Below, piece by piece: positions 1 through 12,120 of a stretch of 64,000 nt of DNA. The position numbers were made by a program, and so were the translations under genes. Position 1 is the stretch's first letter. Each line of letters starts with the position of its first letter. A model generated the notes under the pieces. It was not told where the DNA came from, did not search any database, and saw only the letters and a list, made by a program, of their open reading frames with translations. The DNA is from Harmothoe impar. Taxonomy: Eukaryota > Annelida > Polychaeta > Phyllodocida > Polynoidae. Where the stretch lies: positions 18,716,381-18,780,380 of the forward strand of contig OX381713.1 of the NCBI GenBank assembly GCA_947462335.1, given 5' to 3'.

Positions 1-2604
1 GGCAAATTGGCACCAACTACTAGAGACACTCTGTTCTCTCTTTAATTGCAAGGTAACATGACATATCAGGCTTGCACAATGTTACAATGTTACTTGTATA
101 TATATATATCTCATTGATTAAACCCAAATCCTACAATATGTGACTTGTATAGCACATTCTTTTATTGATTAAAATGAACAGTGATACCAGACACAGGTGG
201 TGAAACCACAGATCAGGTCTCAACCATGACTCACCGGTGACATCTGGTGTTAGGATCTAACATCTTACCAATAGGCTTACAAAGGGATACCCAGACTGCT
301 TAACACCGGTATATCAAGACAGAACATGACTAATTTAGGGGAATGCAGGAAACCTCTTGGGATTCCACGCAGGAGGCTGGAAACGGACATGTAGCTTAAT
401 ATCAATGTGTAGAAAGAGGGCCGCATGTTAATACAAAGGGGCCATGAATATTTCAATGAGATTCGCTTAGATAAAGTTGACCTTTATATTTGGATAATTG
501 CCATATTAGGACTTACAATTAAATATATTCCCAATGATAAGTAGTGGATAGCCGGCTAAAAGACCTTTCCAATAAGCTAGTGCATGCTCTGTTATCTCTA
601 ATAGGGGCTGAAAAGCGCCAAAAACCAATAGGGTCATTTCAGACAGGCACTCATAAGGGTGCCAATTTTAGTGTGACACCTGTGACTGCTGGTTTGAGCC
701 CTGCAGTGCGGTTCTTCCAAGTGCCTATATTATAAGCTCTCTATAATCACTTATATTATATGGTGTACTACTATGCATTAATTGAGGGTTTTATAATGAG
801 TGCATGACATTGTATACATATATAAATTCAAGGGTCAAGTATGTGGTCGAATCTAGAGGAATCTACCCTAGTATCTATATCATATTCTAGTTTCTGCATA
901 TACAGTATTGAATATACAGAATGCATGATGAATCCCAAGCATATTTACGTATTTATACGCAGTTATTTTCAGATTTGCGATTCTATCCGAGTAATTATGT
1001 TGATCCTTTTATAACACAACTAAGGATTCCGTTGTCTGCATCAAGAATCAACATTTGTGTTTGTAATAACACCTAAAAGAAAATATTGCTTTAGTAATAG
1101 ACAAAAATCAAATGTCTGTGCTTACCAAACACTCTATTATGTACTGCCATTGAGTATACCTTGTTTCAAATAACATATTACCCTAAGGCCCAAAAAAATA
1201 ACATCACAAAATCAAGTGTTGAGGAAAACTTTTTCTCTTTTTTTTTGCCATTTTTTTAATGGAAAACATGGTAAAAATGGACAAATATCGGGATATTTGG
1301 TATCAAATTAATGCTTATACTGACAGCAATGCAGTGGAATAGAAATAACCTACATTGTCTTCACTTTCAAAGATCAATAAATTCTTAACTACTAAAATGA
1401 GAATTTTGTTCACCAAAAATGTATTTCATCCTATACATTTTAGCCCACGGATTTAAAAAGAAAAAAGTCATCGGTGATGAGAAACCACTTCTTTTTGGGG
1501 TGCCTAACTAGCCTTTATAGGCCTACACACTGTAATGCTCCACCTGTTACTGTAGTGTAGGCAGGAACAGAAGGGTGTCATGCAGAGGTTCTTCCATGAA
1601 CCACCAGTTGGCAGCACATGATGCCCATATGATGTAGTGTGCAGCTCGTGGGCAATAACTGGGACACACCCCATGGCAATATGAAGCACAGGATATACGC
1701 AGTACCATAAGTGTTCCAAACATAACTGAAAGTTGAGACTTGAAAATAAGATATATAAACTGTTATGAGGTAAAGACTCTTTTTTCCAAGACAATTTCAT
1801 GAAAGGCGTATTTTCAGCGTAGCCTGCACTGCTGCAGGGAGTATAGTGGATTCATCATGATTTGGCTTTCTGAACCTCAAGTACCTCTTTTTGGTGGAAC
1901 AGTGGACAAGGTAAATAAAACCAGTATCGCCAAAATGTTCCTCTTTGTTTGAATGTTTCAAGTTCCCCGAGCAATGATTACAATTATTACAATTACAAGC
2001 AATTATTTACACACTTAAAAGACATGGCTATTAAAATGAATACAAAGGTAGAAGTATATCCAGTTATAACTTAGTCATTCGAATGTAGTATTTACAGGCG
2101 AAGAAAAATGGCATAATATAATATGATGCAGAACACACGTTATTGATAATGTTCTCCTTGGACTACGGAAATACATGTCATCCACTCCACTGACTCTGAT
2201 GGATTACTACCAAGTATTTCCTGAAAGGTCCTGGCGATGTTATCTATGATTCATCTTATCCAACAGTCTTGGTACAAAAGGAATGGCTTGTCCAATGCCA
2301 TATATAATCAATTGTATATTGTGTATCTTCTCAGATTTTTCAATAGAATACAATGCTATTATTACAATACCTACACGTATACAACCACCCGGTGATTGTC
2401 CCTCCTGTTGTATGTTACCCAGTCTGCCACCACAACTCCAGGGGAGAGGTGGCGATTTCAAAGATATTTTTAAATTGAAGGCTACTTACCTTTACAATAG
2501 CAGGTACTGTGTTTTAAAATGGTGCGTTTGTATTTACATGCGTCTGTTCTCCAACGGTTGTCGTTTGCTATGCTGTATTTCTATTTTTGAGTCATTGGTT
2601 CTCT
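1..2604. other. AT-rich flank upstream of the LRR gene, no gene recognised
   Basis: No coding exon, RNA gene or clear transposon end was recognised. Open frames here (for example 1504-1800 minus and 2283-2687 plus) have no recognisable domain and no convincing splice signals. The stretch should contain the promoter and at least one 5' untranslated exon of the LRR gene, because the coding exon at 2910 starts with a splice acceptor, but I could not place that exon. Confidence 0.5.
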
Positions 2605-2739
2605 CCTGTGTCCACCAAGATATATCAGACTGTTTTGTCGCCGACAAAACGGCTTTGTCGGCGCCAAAAAGTGTTTGTCGGCGCTAAAACGTGTCTTTCG
2701 GCTACAAACCAGCCTGATGTATCCTATAGTGGACACAGG
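2605..2739. mobile_element. 135-bp inverted-repeat MITE with TCT target duplication
   Basis: The ends are inverted copies: CCTGTGTCCACCAAGATATA at the left, and the complement of the right end reads CCTGTGTCCACTATAGGATA. Both sides are flanked by TCT (2602-2604 and 2740-2742), consistent with a 3-bp target duplication. The interior is a degenerate run of about 17-bp subrepeats built around TTTGTCGGCGCCAAAA (about 2630-2710). It lies about 170 bp before the first coding exon of the LRR gene, in its 5' intron or leader. No coding capacity. The superfamily is not assigned. Confidence 0.7.
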
Positions 2740-2915
2740 TCTTTATATGAGAATCACAGAGAACGTTCAATAAACAAAATGATATTGTTTATACTAGTTT
2801 ATGGAAAAAATGGTGAGCTTACTGGAATTCATGCTATATATGTACAGCAATCAGTATCTATATGTTTAATACCATTACTGAATAATAAACCAAGTTTTGT
2901 TCTTTCCAGGGTATC

Positions 2916-4917
2916 ATGGCATCTGTTCATACAACTCTAAGACTTGTATGTCTGGTTAAGTTCTTGACCACTATACCCCTAATCTATGCATGGTCAAGGG
3001 TACTAGATGATGGTATAATATCCATTCCAGATGATTTGGATGAAGGGATGCTTACTCTGAGTATCAGAAAAACTAACATAACACACCTTACTGGTTATAG
3101 TTTAATGAATCTGACAAACCTATACCAACTGCAGATTGAAAAAAATAACCTTCTTATAAATATAAATACAAGCATATTTCAGGGATTGGTATCATTGAAG
3201 CATCTGGAAATCTCCAATAATGCCAAGTTGATTTCAATCGATAAACTGCATGAGGATACACTTTCTAAACTGGAGAGCCTGGTCATTGTAGATAGCCAAC
3301 TTAAGTTCTTGTCTTTGGAACTTGTGCAAGGAGCAAATAAGCTAAATCATTTGAAAATTAAAAGGTGTAACATAAAATCACCGCCTTTCGTTAAAAACCT
3401 ACTGGATCTGCGTATATTGGATCTAGGGGAAAACGAGATAGATGTAATTCCAAGGGGTCTACTCTTTGGCCTAAGGATCACTCATCTTTACCTGAAATCC
3501 AATGATCTAACTGCTATCCCGGACTTAGTCAGTGTCAGCCAGACCCTGGTTTCATTAGACTTACAGGATAATCCATTCAGCCATTTTGATGATGGGATAT
3601 TCAACAACTTTCCAGTTTTGCGGACACTTCATATGTGGGCAGCGTGGCACTTCAAAATCAATGAATTGACAAGGGCCACAGATGGGTTGCCGTCCTTAGA
3701 GTCGCTGAATATCGGAGCCTCATGGCACGGGAACCAAGGCAGTATAGATGATGAAACCTTAAAGATAATTCCCAATATAGAGGTTATAATCCTCAATCAC
3801 AACGACATTAATGTATTTCCAAATTTCTATCTGAACAAAGCAATCACAACCATATCCATGAGACACGTCTCAATACAACATTTTACAGGTGATGAACTTC
3901 TGGGTCTTGAGAATCTTAATGAACTACGAGTTTCTTCAGACCTAGTTAAATTCCCTAACTTGGTCCATGCAAGAAACTTGGAAATTCTAGAGTTATCAAA
4001 TAATCCTAAGTTGGGAAATGTTCCACATATAGCTTTAGCTGCCGTCCCTAGACTTACACACCTCTATCTGGCTGAGACCAATCAGACAGAGTTCCCCTGT
4101 GTAGCTTGTCAGAGGCACACCTTAGAGAATATAGACCTAAGTTCCAACTCTCTCACGGTCATTCCCGAGAGTCGACTTTATGATGACATTCTTTGTCAAT
4201 GCAACAATAAAGAGGTGGAAGACCAAAGCAATATCATAAAGACTTTAAGTCTATCTCACAACCCGAATTTGCGATCGTTAAATCAATCTTTCATGTTACT
4301 ATTTCCAAAACTTGCTAATATCTATATAAAAGATGCCGGGCTGACTGAACTGCCCTATCTCGCTCATGTTGCAAACATTCTCCTTGAAATTGATGCCAGT
4401 TTTAATTTTCTACATGATATCCCAGAGGACTACTTTTCCAGTATGTCAAACCTTAAAACGCTTTGGCTGGGGTATAATAAAATTAAAACATTTGCTGTAT
4501 TTGCCAACAGAATGAGCATCACTAAGCTCAGCCTGGCGCACAACCACCTTACACAGGTTGTGACGGAGGACATTAAAAACTTACCTGATCTAAAAGAACT
4601 TAACTTGGAAGGCAACAAAATCAAGTTTTTCGATTTCTCTTACCGGCCACCATATCTTGAAACTCTCAAATTATCATATAATAAGTTACCTATGTTGCTG
4701 AATTCTAGTCTGCCATTGAGATGGAATAAATTTTTAAGCGTGGACATCAGTAACAATCCACTGCTGTGTACGAGAGACTCCATATGCTGGTTGAAGACTG
4801 AGCGGCTTTACAACACAAGATATGCTACTGTCGAACTAAGCTCTAAACCGTGCCATAGGCCTGCACGCTTCGTTGGTGTCAAATGGAAACACATAAGCAA
4901 GGCAAAGGCATGTGCCG
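2916..4917 (+). CDS. Exon: signal peptide, LRR array and LRR C-cap
   Basis: One long exon encodes the signal peptide and the whole LRR solenoid. Donor GTAAGT begins at 4918 and leaves one nucleotide of a split codon (phase 1). The frame stays open past the donor to a stop at 4950-4952, so retention of the intron would give a 678-residue LRR-only protein ending soon after the cap. The C-cap has the pattern NPLLC...C...C...C (first Cys about residue 617), matching LRRCT modules of secreted or surface LRR proteins. Confidence 0.85.
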
Positions 4918-7900
4918 GTAAGTCGTATATCTATAGGAATTGTCGATTTTAAATGTCCCTTACTAATTGAAGGGGACCTACACGCAACTGTCATTAAGAA
5001 AGTCATCACTTTATATCTGTTTCTCCAGAGGTTTGAAACATAATCCCAATGTATATGTATGAGAACGTTGGGAAAAATCATTTAGCCCATTTTGAGCTGA
5101 GCAGTTGCTGATTGAATTGGCCAACTTATCACACTAAAATGAGGGTCGCTGCCCAGTCAGCATTGGTCCCTGGGGCCCATATGTATTTTACTAGAGTCAG
5201 CTGGGCTTGCCCATATCTAGGTTATGGTCCTTTTTGACCAGTGCTACATGCAGTTGGAGCCCAGATGTGTCAGCCCATGAAAAAAATAATTTCCCCATAA
5301 ATACATTTTGAAACATACTGACATCTGATTTCCCTCAAGAAAATAGCCAAATAACCATTTATTGTACATTTGTATAGTGTGTGCTAAATCTGGGCTAGGG
5401 CTGGGCACTTTGAATCTGGGCTGACCCATCTGGGCTCTGGACAGAAAGGATCAAAATGATCAAAACACAGGGTCGGCAAATCAGCTTGTCCTGGTAAAAA
5501 CACATATGGGCCCCATCAATTAAGCAACGTTGACTGGTTGTTTATCTTATTTACTCTAACCGTACAATGCATAAATCTGTTGACAGAGAACAACGTTTTG
5601 GCAGATGAATACATATGTCCTGATAATTTTGGAATTGTTGTTGAGTGTCCTTCCTTCAATGCTGATGACAATATATGCGAGCCACCCTGCTGTCGTCAGT
5701 CAGGGTATGATGGAAACTGCATTCGTCGTATAGGTATGTATCACCATCTACCATGACCATCTACTTGCTATTTGACTTATCGTTCTTCACATTGGGACCT
5801 CAAGGTAATGTGAACTAGCAGAACACTCTGTTTGAACGAGTAAAGTGTGAAAGTATATCATTCTTTTTCTCACAGTGCCGATACACTTACTTTTGACAGC
5901 GGATCATTGGGTGCTGATTCTTGACCCGGTAGGCCTATTCAATGTTAGGAACCAGGTCTAGAGACAGTGGCGGCAAACTACCGCAGCCCCCCCCCCCCAC
6001 CCCACCCCACCGGGGTTTTTCTTCATCATCTGACTACTTGTTTGTTATTTGTTCACCTTCGATATCAGAGTTTCTAACTTCGATATCGGAGTTAATAACT
6101 TCGATATCGGAGTTAATAACCAGCGTTCCTTTGCGCAGCATCTTCACAGAAAGTTAATTGAGAATTATTTTTCATCCCTCCTTTGATAAATCATGCTCAA
6201 TTAGGCCCCCTTTGAAATATAATTATGCCTAAAACAAGGGGTACCGACCCTAAGGGGAGTCCTAAGCAGCCATGGGCGTCTTCCCAGGTGAAGAAACCTA
6301 CGAAAAAGGCCGCTGAGGCAGAAGAAGACGCCCCCTGTTCCAACCGTCCCGGCCAGCTCACTGTCAGCCCGCATGGCGGCGAGACTGACGTCGGTATATG
6401 TTAAAAATAAGAGTGGGTTCTGTCGAAACATTGTCCACATTAATCCTCTCCAAGGGGGGCTTCCGTAAAGTATGTACGTTCTAAGGGAGGGTCTATTTTC
6501 TGAAAATCTTCGACGTACATAAACACTTTATTCTAATGTGTGCAAGAATTTTAGGGGGGTGGAGGGGGTCAATTTCTGGAAAAAATGTGAGTACCTACTT
6601 TATGGAAGCGCCCAACATTACAGTCGTTGTCCCAGACGCACAGGTTGCAAACATTAACTTCTAACAGTGTAACATTACATTGTATGTGTTCTGACCGGTG
6701 ACACGCTGATGGTGTTTAACTGTCACCACACTGTAAATAGTTAGTGTATGTTCACAGTATAATCTACTGTAGATCTACAGCAGAATATACTGTAGAATGG
6801 ATTTACAGTGGAGTCTACTGTAGATTTACAGTAAGGTTCTACTGTTTACCTATAATAAACTGTACACCTACAGTGGAATCTACTGTACACCTACAACAAT
6901 GGCAACCAACCTTTTACAGTGCAGGTCACTCTGTAGTCTCACCGCCATTAATTTATGGCCTAGGACTAGGCCTTCTTTTCAACCCTGGACATCATTCTAC
7001 TCCATAGGGGGTGGGACATAATCAATCCAGTTCACGCCAACGCCTTGTATATTGTTTGGAGTTTTGAGGCCATTTGCTCCTAGAATATTGAGAATTACTG
7101 ATTATAGATTTATTTATTGGGACGGTGTATTCTAGGGGGCCTTGCCTCAAGAAAATCGAAAAAAATGTATTTGGATTGTTAGGATTTAGAGGCATATTAA
7201 TCAAGGATGACTTAAGAACTCTACCTTTGAATCTGCATCTGGGAAAGTCATGAAGCGAACCTGGTAAACATAGGAATGGATGAAGCAGGTTTTCGATGTG
7301 CTAAATCACATAGAGTCTCCAAATGTCTTCTCGGCATAGGTATAATAAGGAAATAAGCGTTAACACAATATATAAGGAGCATATGGAATTTCCAGTCCCC
7401 GTATAACATTTATATATAGAAGTATATCATTGTATACATGATTGATTATTCATCGCAAAACTGCCACCTGAGCCATGGTTATTCAGTATACATGTTGCTA
7501 CCATACTCCCATTCTATTCCGGGACATTTCCATATGGGCCCAGGTGGCAGAACGACCAGCCAAACCTGGTGAATAACTTGTCTATTTGTACAATTTAGCC
7601 CGAATGCAACAGTTATTCCAATAGCCGTAACTTTGTTGCGACCAAGTGCATAAACTAGGTCAATACACTCTCACAACGGAGGTTGCCTATAGTAAGGTAC
7701 AGTGTGGGACACTCTGAATGTCAGCCATTTTTTTGCACTGCTCCCTGTTAGATGACATAGGAGGTGGTAGACAAACACAAAAATGCTTAAAATCTCAAAA
7801 ATAAAGTACTTCTTAGGTTCTGGAATAGCAGTGTGTAACTGAATCAGGATATAGGTAAGGTCTACACCATTTGGGGCATCTAATTTCACTTAGATTGTCC

Positions 7901-8842
7901 CTAGTGCGCCCTACACAGCAGGTGGTAGTCAAATGTTTTTTCCTCACTGTTAGTAATATATCAGCACATCTGTCTGGAGAATTGAATGACCTAGTTCATG
8001 CACGTGGTTGCGACAATGCGACAGTTACACACGACCACGTCGCTGTTAACACCCAACATATCGCATGGTAGATTTGCTGCAGGTTTTACCCCTTATACAG
8101 CACTGCCCGCTGGTGAGAAACGTCAGAACAGAACCATGTATGGCTCTCTATGATAGGTTCGAAAGTGTATCAATGCATGTGTCAGTGGCTTAATTAATTC
8201 CCTGATCCCACTGCAGATACATCAAAGGTTCGTAAATATGCCTAGATCTCAGTGTAGGTTATAAAAAAATCGTAAGTTATGTAAATATATGTTGTTTTAG
8301 CTACTATTCAGCTTTCCAATGTGATAATATTCTTTATGTAATTTTATTTTATAAGTTTCTATTGTCAGGGTACTGCATATTACATTATTGCATGTCTAGT
8401 AGGCCCCTAGTGTTAAATGCTGTTATCAAAAATGACTCTGGGTCATCACTGGCCATTTTCATGGCATATGAGCATGATGAGCCTAACTCTTCTGCAGTGA
8501 TGAGTTAGGGTCCTCACGCAGTTCTCAGTGCAATCTCGGCAATTAAAAAATAGAAATTCCATACAATATATATGGCTGTTAAAGTGGTAAGTTACGCCAT
8601 TCTCTGTTGTAGCTACCATGCACGTGAAGGTGAAGACATCGTCGTGCTGCAGCACCTATGAACAGAGGGCAGTAAGTATAATCCAGATTGGTGCCTGGAG
8701 TAGCTATACAGCAGATACTGCCAGTCAGTGTGCCAAGTACTGCTACTATGGACATCAGTGTGAAGCCTTCATCTTCACGCCTCACAACCAGGACTGCCGC
8801 CTTTTCTATGACTCCAAGCTAACATATGACGGGTCTCCTTAG
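2916..8842 (+). CDS. Secreted leucine-rich repeat protein with cysteine-rich module and PAN/apple-like C-terminus (three exons)
   Basis: Join 2916-4917, 5587-5733, 8613-8842 gives 2,379 nt, that is 792 residues plus TAG. Seen: an N-terminal hydrophobic stretch (about residues 5-25, ending IYAWS) typical of a signal peptide; then roughly 20 LRRs of about 22-25 residues (about 40-610) with LxxLxLxxN-type cores; an LRR C-terminal cap with four cysteines (about 613-667); a short Cys-rich module; and a terminal PAN/apple-like segment. No transmembrane helix is visible after the signal, so a secreted product is inferred. The three exons join in phase 1 at good GT-AG sites, the strongest support for the model. 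ATG 2916 lies 6 nt after a splice acceptor (TTCTTTCCAG, ending 2909), so the gene has an upstream non-coding exon. LRR and PAN domains bind proteins or carbohydrates; adhesion or immune recognition is only a guess. No ortholog is recognised. Confidence 0.8.
5587..5733 (+). CDS. Exon: 49-codon cysteine-rich module
   Basis: The acceptor AG is at 5585-5586 and the donor GTATGT starts at 5734. Length 147 nt, divisible by three, phase 1 on both sides, so it is a symmetric exon that could be skipped or shuffled without breaking the frame. It carries seven cysteines in about 40 residues, including a CC pair (EPPCCRQSGYDGNC). I do not recognise the domain family. Confidence 0.75.
   Translation, partial: RTTFWQMNTYVLIILELLLSVLPSMLMTIYASHPAVVSQGMMETAFVV
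6061..6120. repeat. Three tandem 21-bp repeats
   Basis: GATATC recurs at 6061, 6082 and 6103 within the unit TAACTTCGATATCGGAGTTAA. The unit is itself partly palindromic. It lies in the LRR gene intron and follows a poly-C tract at about 5988-6006. Confidence 0.8.
6455..6612. mobile_element. Imperfect inverted repeat, MITE-like
   Basis: The left end GGGCTTCCGTAAAGTATGTA matches the complement of the right end GGGCGCTTCCATAAAGTAGG with a few differences. No clear target duplication was identified. Intronic. Confidence 0.4.
6727..6905. mobile_element. CTGTA-rich MITE-like repeat
   Basis: It begins CACACTGTAAATAGTTAGTG and contains many TACTGTA and TACAGTG motifs in both orientations. Related sequence begins at 12829 (ACACTGTAAATAGTGAACCC) and lies at 32210-32300 and 41355-41512. 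The right boundary is unclear. Intronic. Confidence 0.45.
8613..8842 (+). CDS. Terminal exon: PAN/apple-like domain
   Basis: The acceptor AG is at 8611-8612 after TCTCTGTTGT, and the phase matches the previous exon (G plus CT completes an Ala codon). It encodes about 75 residues ending at TAG 8840-8842. The pattern GAWSSYTADTASQCAKYC, then CEAFIF and CRLFYDS, fits the PAN/apple core: Cys in the helix, a hydrophobic strand around C-AFIF, and a terminal C-L-Y strand. An in-frame ATG at 8618 is internal to the gene and is not taken as a start. Candidate polyadenylation signals follow: ATTAAA at 9019 and 9063, AATAAA at 9366. Confidence 0.75.
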
Positions 8843-9365
8843 GCTACCATCAGTGGCTGAAGACAAAGGAGGATGCTATTGATTTACTGGTGTAGAATCT
8901 CGGCTTCCCCATTGACCTATCTCAAGCAGACACGGACAGTCCTAGGAAACTTCATTTTCAGATTATTAATATATAATCACATGTGTATACCTTGTGTTTG
9001 ATTATGTTTTTTTTATGAATTAAAAGTTAGCAATGAATACTATTTGTTGTTACTTGCTACACATTAAAGATTAAGCTTTCTACCGATTATGACTATAAGC
9101 CATTCCCCTCTAGTGCTCAGCTGATAACGGCAGATGTATTTAGATAACAGTCGGTTCATGTTGATGACAATCTCATACTTTAACATATTTTGATACCGTA
9201 TTATACATGTTTTTGCTTGCATATTATAACTATATTGTTACGATAACCATATTACACATTTCATTGATAACATTTGTATATACATAAAAGAAACTGGCCT
9301 TTCTGGACACAATTCGATCCATACATATTTCTAAAGTCACTATACCATTGATCCTTATAACATGG

Positions 9366-9371
9366 AATAAA
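9366..9371 (+). terminator. Candidate polyadenylation signal
   Basis: AATAAA about 520 bp after the LRR gene stop; ATTAAA variants at 9019-9024 and 9063-9068 are closer. Which one is used cannot be told from sequence. Confidence 0.3.
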
Positions 9372-9699
9372 ATGTAAGTTATGATACATGAGGTATAAAG
9401 GAGTAGTATTTATCTAAAAGCTGTATGTGAGGATCTCAGCTGAATACGCTATGTATAGGGGCGGTGTCGGCTACAACCAATACAATCAATGCCCGTGTTG
9501 CTGTAGGGTTGTGGTCCCTAACGAACGGGCCGCAAACAATACACGGGATCTGTAACACACTGGCACCCGGCCCAATCACAACTCACAGCACGGTGCAACG
9601 GGTTCGCACTGCTGCTTCAGCCGGAGCCCTATTTCCCCCAGGAACGTGACATCATTTTCCGACTGCTGCTGTGGTTGATACCGATACTGCAGCACCAGC

Positions 9700-9889
9700 T
9701 GCTTTCACTGCTGCTGCTGCTGATGATCATGAGCAATGCTGCAGCTGTCCACTGCTGCTGGGGGTATCTGCTGCTGCTGCTACTACTGATACAGCAGCAG
9801 TTGGAGGCCAGGCTCACGCCTGCTGGTAAAGCTGCTGCTGTCACTGCTGCTGCTGCTACTGCTGCTGCTACTGCTGCTTTAGCTACTAC

Positions 9890-9922
<33 letters not shown>

Positions 9923-10033
9923 CGCCGCCGCTGCTGCTGCTGCCGCTGCCGCTGCTGCTGCTGCCGCTGCTGCTGCTGCCGCTGCTGCTGCTGCCGTCGC
10001 TGCTGCTGCTGCTGCCGCTGCTGCTGCTGGCCG
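9700..10033. repeat. Long GCT/CTG trinucleotide tract
   Basis: About 330 bp of imperfect GCT repeats with GCC, ACT and GTC interruptions; the purest part is 9890-10030. It opens long frames on both strands (poly-Ala, poly-Gln or poly-Leu by frame), which I treat as artefacts because no frame has complex sequence, conserved flanks or splice signals. It lies about 850 bp after the LRR gene stop, so it could fall in a long 3' UTR or between genes. Confidence 0.85.
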
Positions 10034-10561
10034 GAACCCACACACACATAATGAGCATGTGGTTGTGGGGACCTCCTCCCTCCCTGTACGCGGATTCTTA
10101 CACCTAGTCTTCTCCCGCACACTCCCTAAGACGGGCCTGCTATTGCACAGACACAAAGGTAAGATCTTGTCTCTCATCCTCCAGCAAGTTGCATTAAGGT
10201 GTGTGCACAGGAGGAAATCTCTACATACAGGGTGGTGTGGGGTTAGGTGGCGAGGGAGGGGGAGGCGTCGGCAAGTCAAGGCTGAGTGGGCATGTGGAGA
10301 CCGGCTCGTGGGCGAGGGGTAGCCGGGAGGCCTGGGCATGACAGTCGGGCTCTTGTTATACATGCAGAGGGGGAGTAGCTCGTTGGTAGTAGGTAGCAGT
10401 AGTATAGGAACTAGGGAGATTGCTGCAGGTTGCAAGTGGTGCATTTGGGGAGGTTGGACATCATGTCGTTGGGTAACCTGACAACGTGTTCTGGTATAGG
10501 TATATATAATTATATATATATTGGGGTGTTCCCATTGTGTGATCTCTTGTCTACCCCTAAC

Positions 10562-10612
10562 CTCCACCCCACCACCCCACCACCCCACCACACACACACA
10601 CACACACACTTC
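10562..10612. repeat. C-rich tract followed by (CA)n
   Basis: CCACCCCACC repeats lead into a CA dinucleotide run at about 10589-10609. Confidence 0.85.
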
Positions 10613-10629
10613 TCTCCCTACATACACTC

Positions 10630-12120
10630 ACCACCCGGACTCACCACCACCACCGCCCCTGCCGTCGCCCCTCGCGTGCTCAGACGGCGGGGAACACCAG
10701 GGCCGTCTGGCTGACCCTGATAGGGCGTCGGGTTATGTACATGTATGTAAATGGGGCAGCACATGGAGATCTAGCAATAAAACTGGTCTTTTCAATACGG
10801 CATATAGCATTATGATATAGAACGCATGGCTCAACTCATTCTTTTGGGAACTAGTGGTATCTATAGGTAAAGGTGCATGACTGGAGTTATCTGTCCTATT
10901 TAATCTAACCCTGACTAAATCCCTACATCTTCTGTATGAATCATCCCTTCAGATAGATAAGCTTGTCTACTTCATGTGTAGATTATATTATGCACATTGC
11001 CATAACGATTGATTTGCACCAATATTCATCCCATAGGGACCTGCATAGGCTAGCCCCTAGAAGTCAACCTTAGCTAACTCGATCACAGGTTCAATGAGCA
11101 CTCTCTATGAGGGAGCAGCTCCCGAATAGCTCCTGGGTATGTGGTGAGCTGCTCGCCTCGGCATGGGTTATGTAACCACATTTCAGACGGTCTATAAACA
11201 GTACCAATCCGACCATGATAGTATATAGCCATATACAAATAGCCATCCTTCTATATGCGTATAGACCTAGATATGGGAATTTCATATCAAGAATTTCTAA
11301 CAATTTGATATTTACTGGAGGAATCCGTGATTCATGTTGATGACCCATAAGTCAATGTAGCGATTCGCGACTGCCTGGTACTTCTACATTTCAAAAAGTC
11401 AAATAAATAACTGACCTACATACCCTAAATTTTCAAATATGTTGGCCTCTTCAGGAATCATCAATGTCCTATTATCATCGTCTATATACATGTATCTAGG
11501 GACCTCTCACTCTTAAGATATCTGGGTTAATGGTTGATCTTGTCATAAGATACAGTTTTTCCGAATCCTCCAGAGTATAACTATATTCCTACACATTCCT
11601 TCACATCAATAGATTTATAAACCAACATATCATACTCTGTAGCATGGTAGCGTTTCCACGCCTAGGCGTTCTTCCTACTTGTCCAATAAGTCACCCCCCC
11701 CCCCCCACACACACACACACACTATCATATTCCTCGTCCTCCTTTCCCTCCATGCCGCCAGTCACCAGCCAGCTCTAAATATAGCACACAACGATTTCCT
11801 CATTCTCGATCCGACACGTCCCCAGCGTACACAGTTATAGCACACATGGAGGCTTGGTAGTGGATGGGGGTGGAGCTGGGGTGGGGGTGGTGGTGGGGGG
11901 GGGGGGGGGGTCGCAGCTGTAGCATTAAGGGTTGCATGGGGTGTAGGGAGGTTGGTGCAGGCTCTACAGGCCTTACACTAAGATGACATAGCTACTGATT
12001 GATCCCACCTGGGGCCAGGTGTAGGGTGAAGTGATCCCCCACCTGGTCATGCCCACCTTTGTGCCGTCCTACCCCGGGTCTCCTCCAGGGTGCAGTAGCA
12101 CCCATGTGCACCTGACACGG
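10630..12120. other. Intergenic, simple repeats only
   Basis: No gene was recognised. It contains poly-C plus CA at about 11694-11722 and a G-rich run at about 11878-11910. The 85-codon frame at 11091-11348 (minus) has no recognisable feature. Confidence 0.5.

Larger units (their letters stand above)
5734..8612 (+). other. Intron 2 of the LRR gene
   Basis: An intron of about 2.9 kb holding only repeats: a 21-bp triplet repeat near 6061, an inverted repeat at 6455-6612 and a CTGTA-rich inverted-repeat fragment at 6727-6905. No additional exon with matching phase and splice sites was recognised. Open frames here lack domain content. Confidence 0.6.

Noticed and set aside
9629..10627. Long frames on both strands (up to 332 codons) over the GCT tract
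   Set aside because: They are translations of a trinucleotide repeat with low-complexity flanks. Neither strand shows domains, splice sites or a plausible start context.
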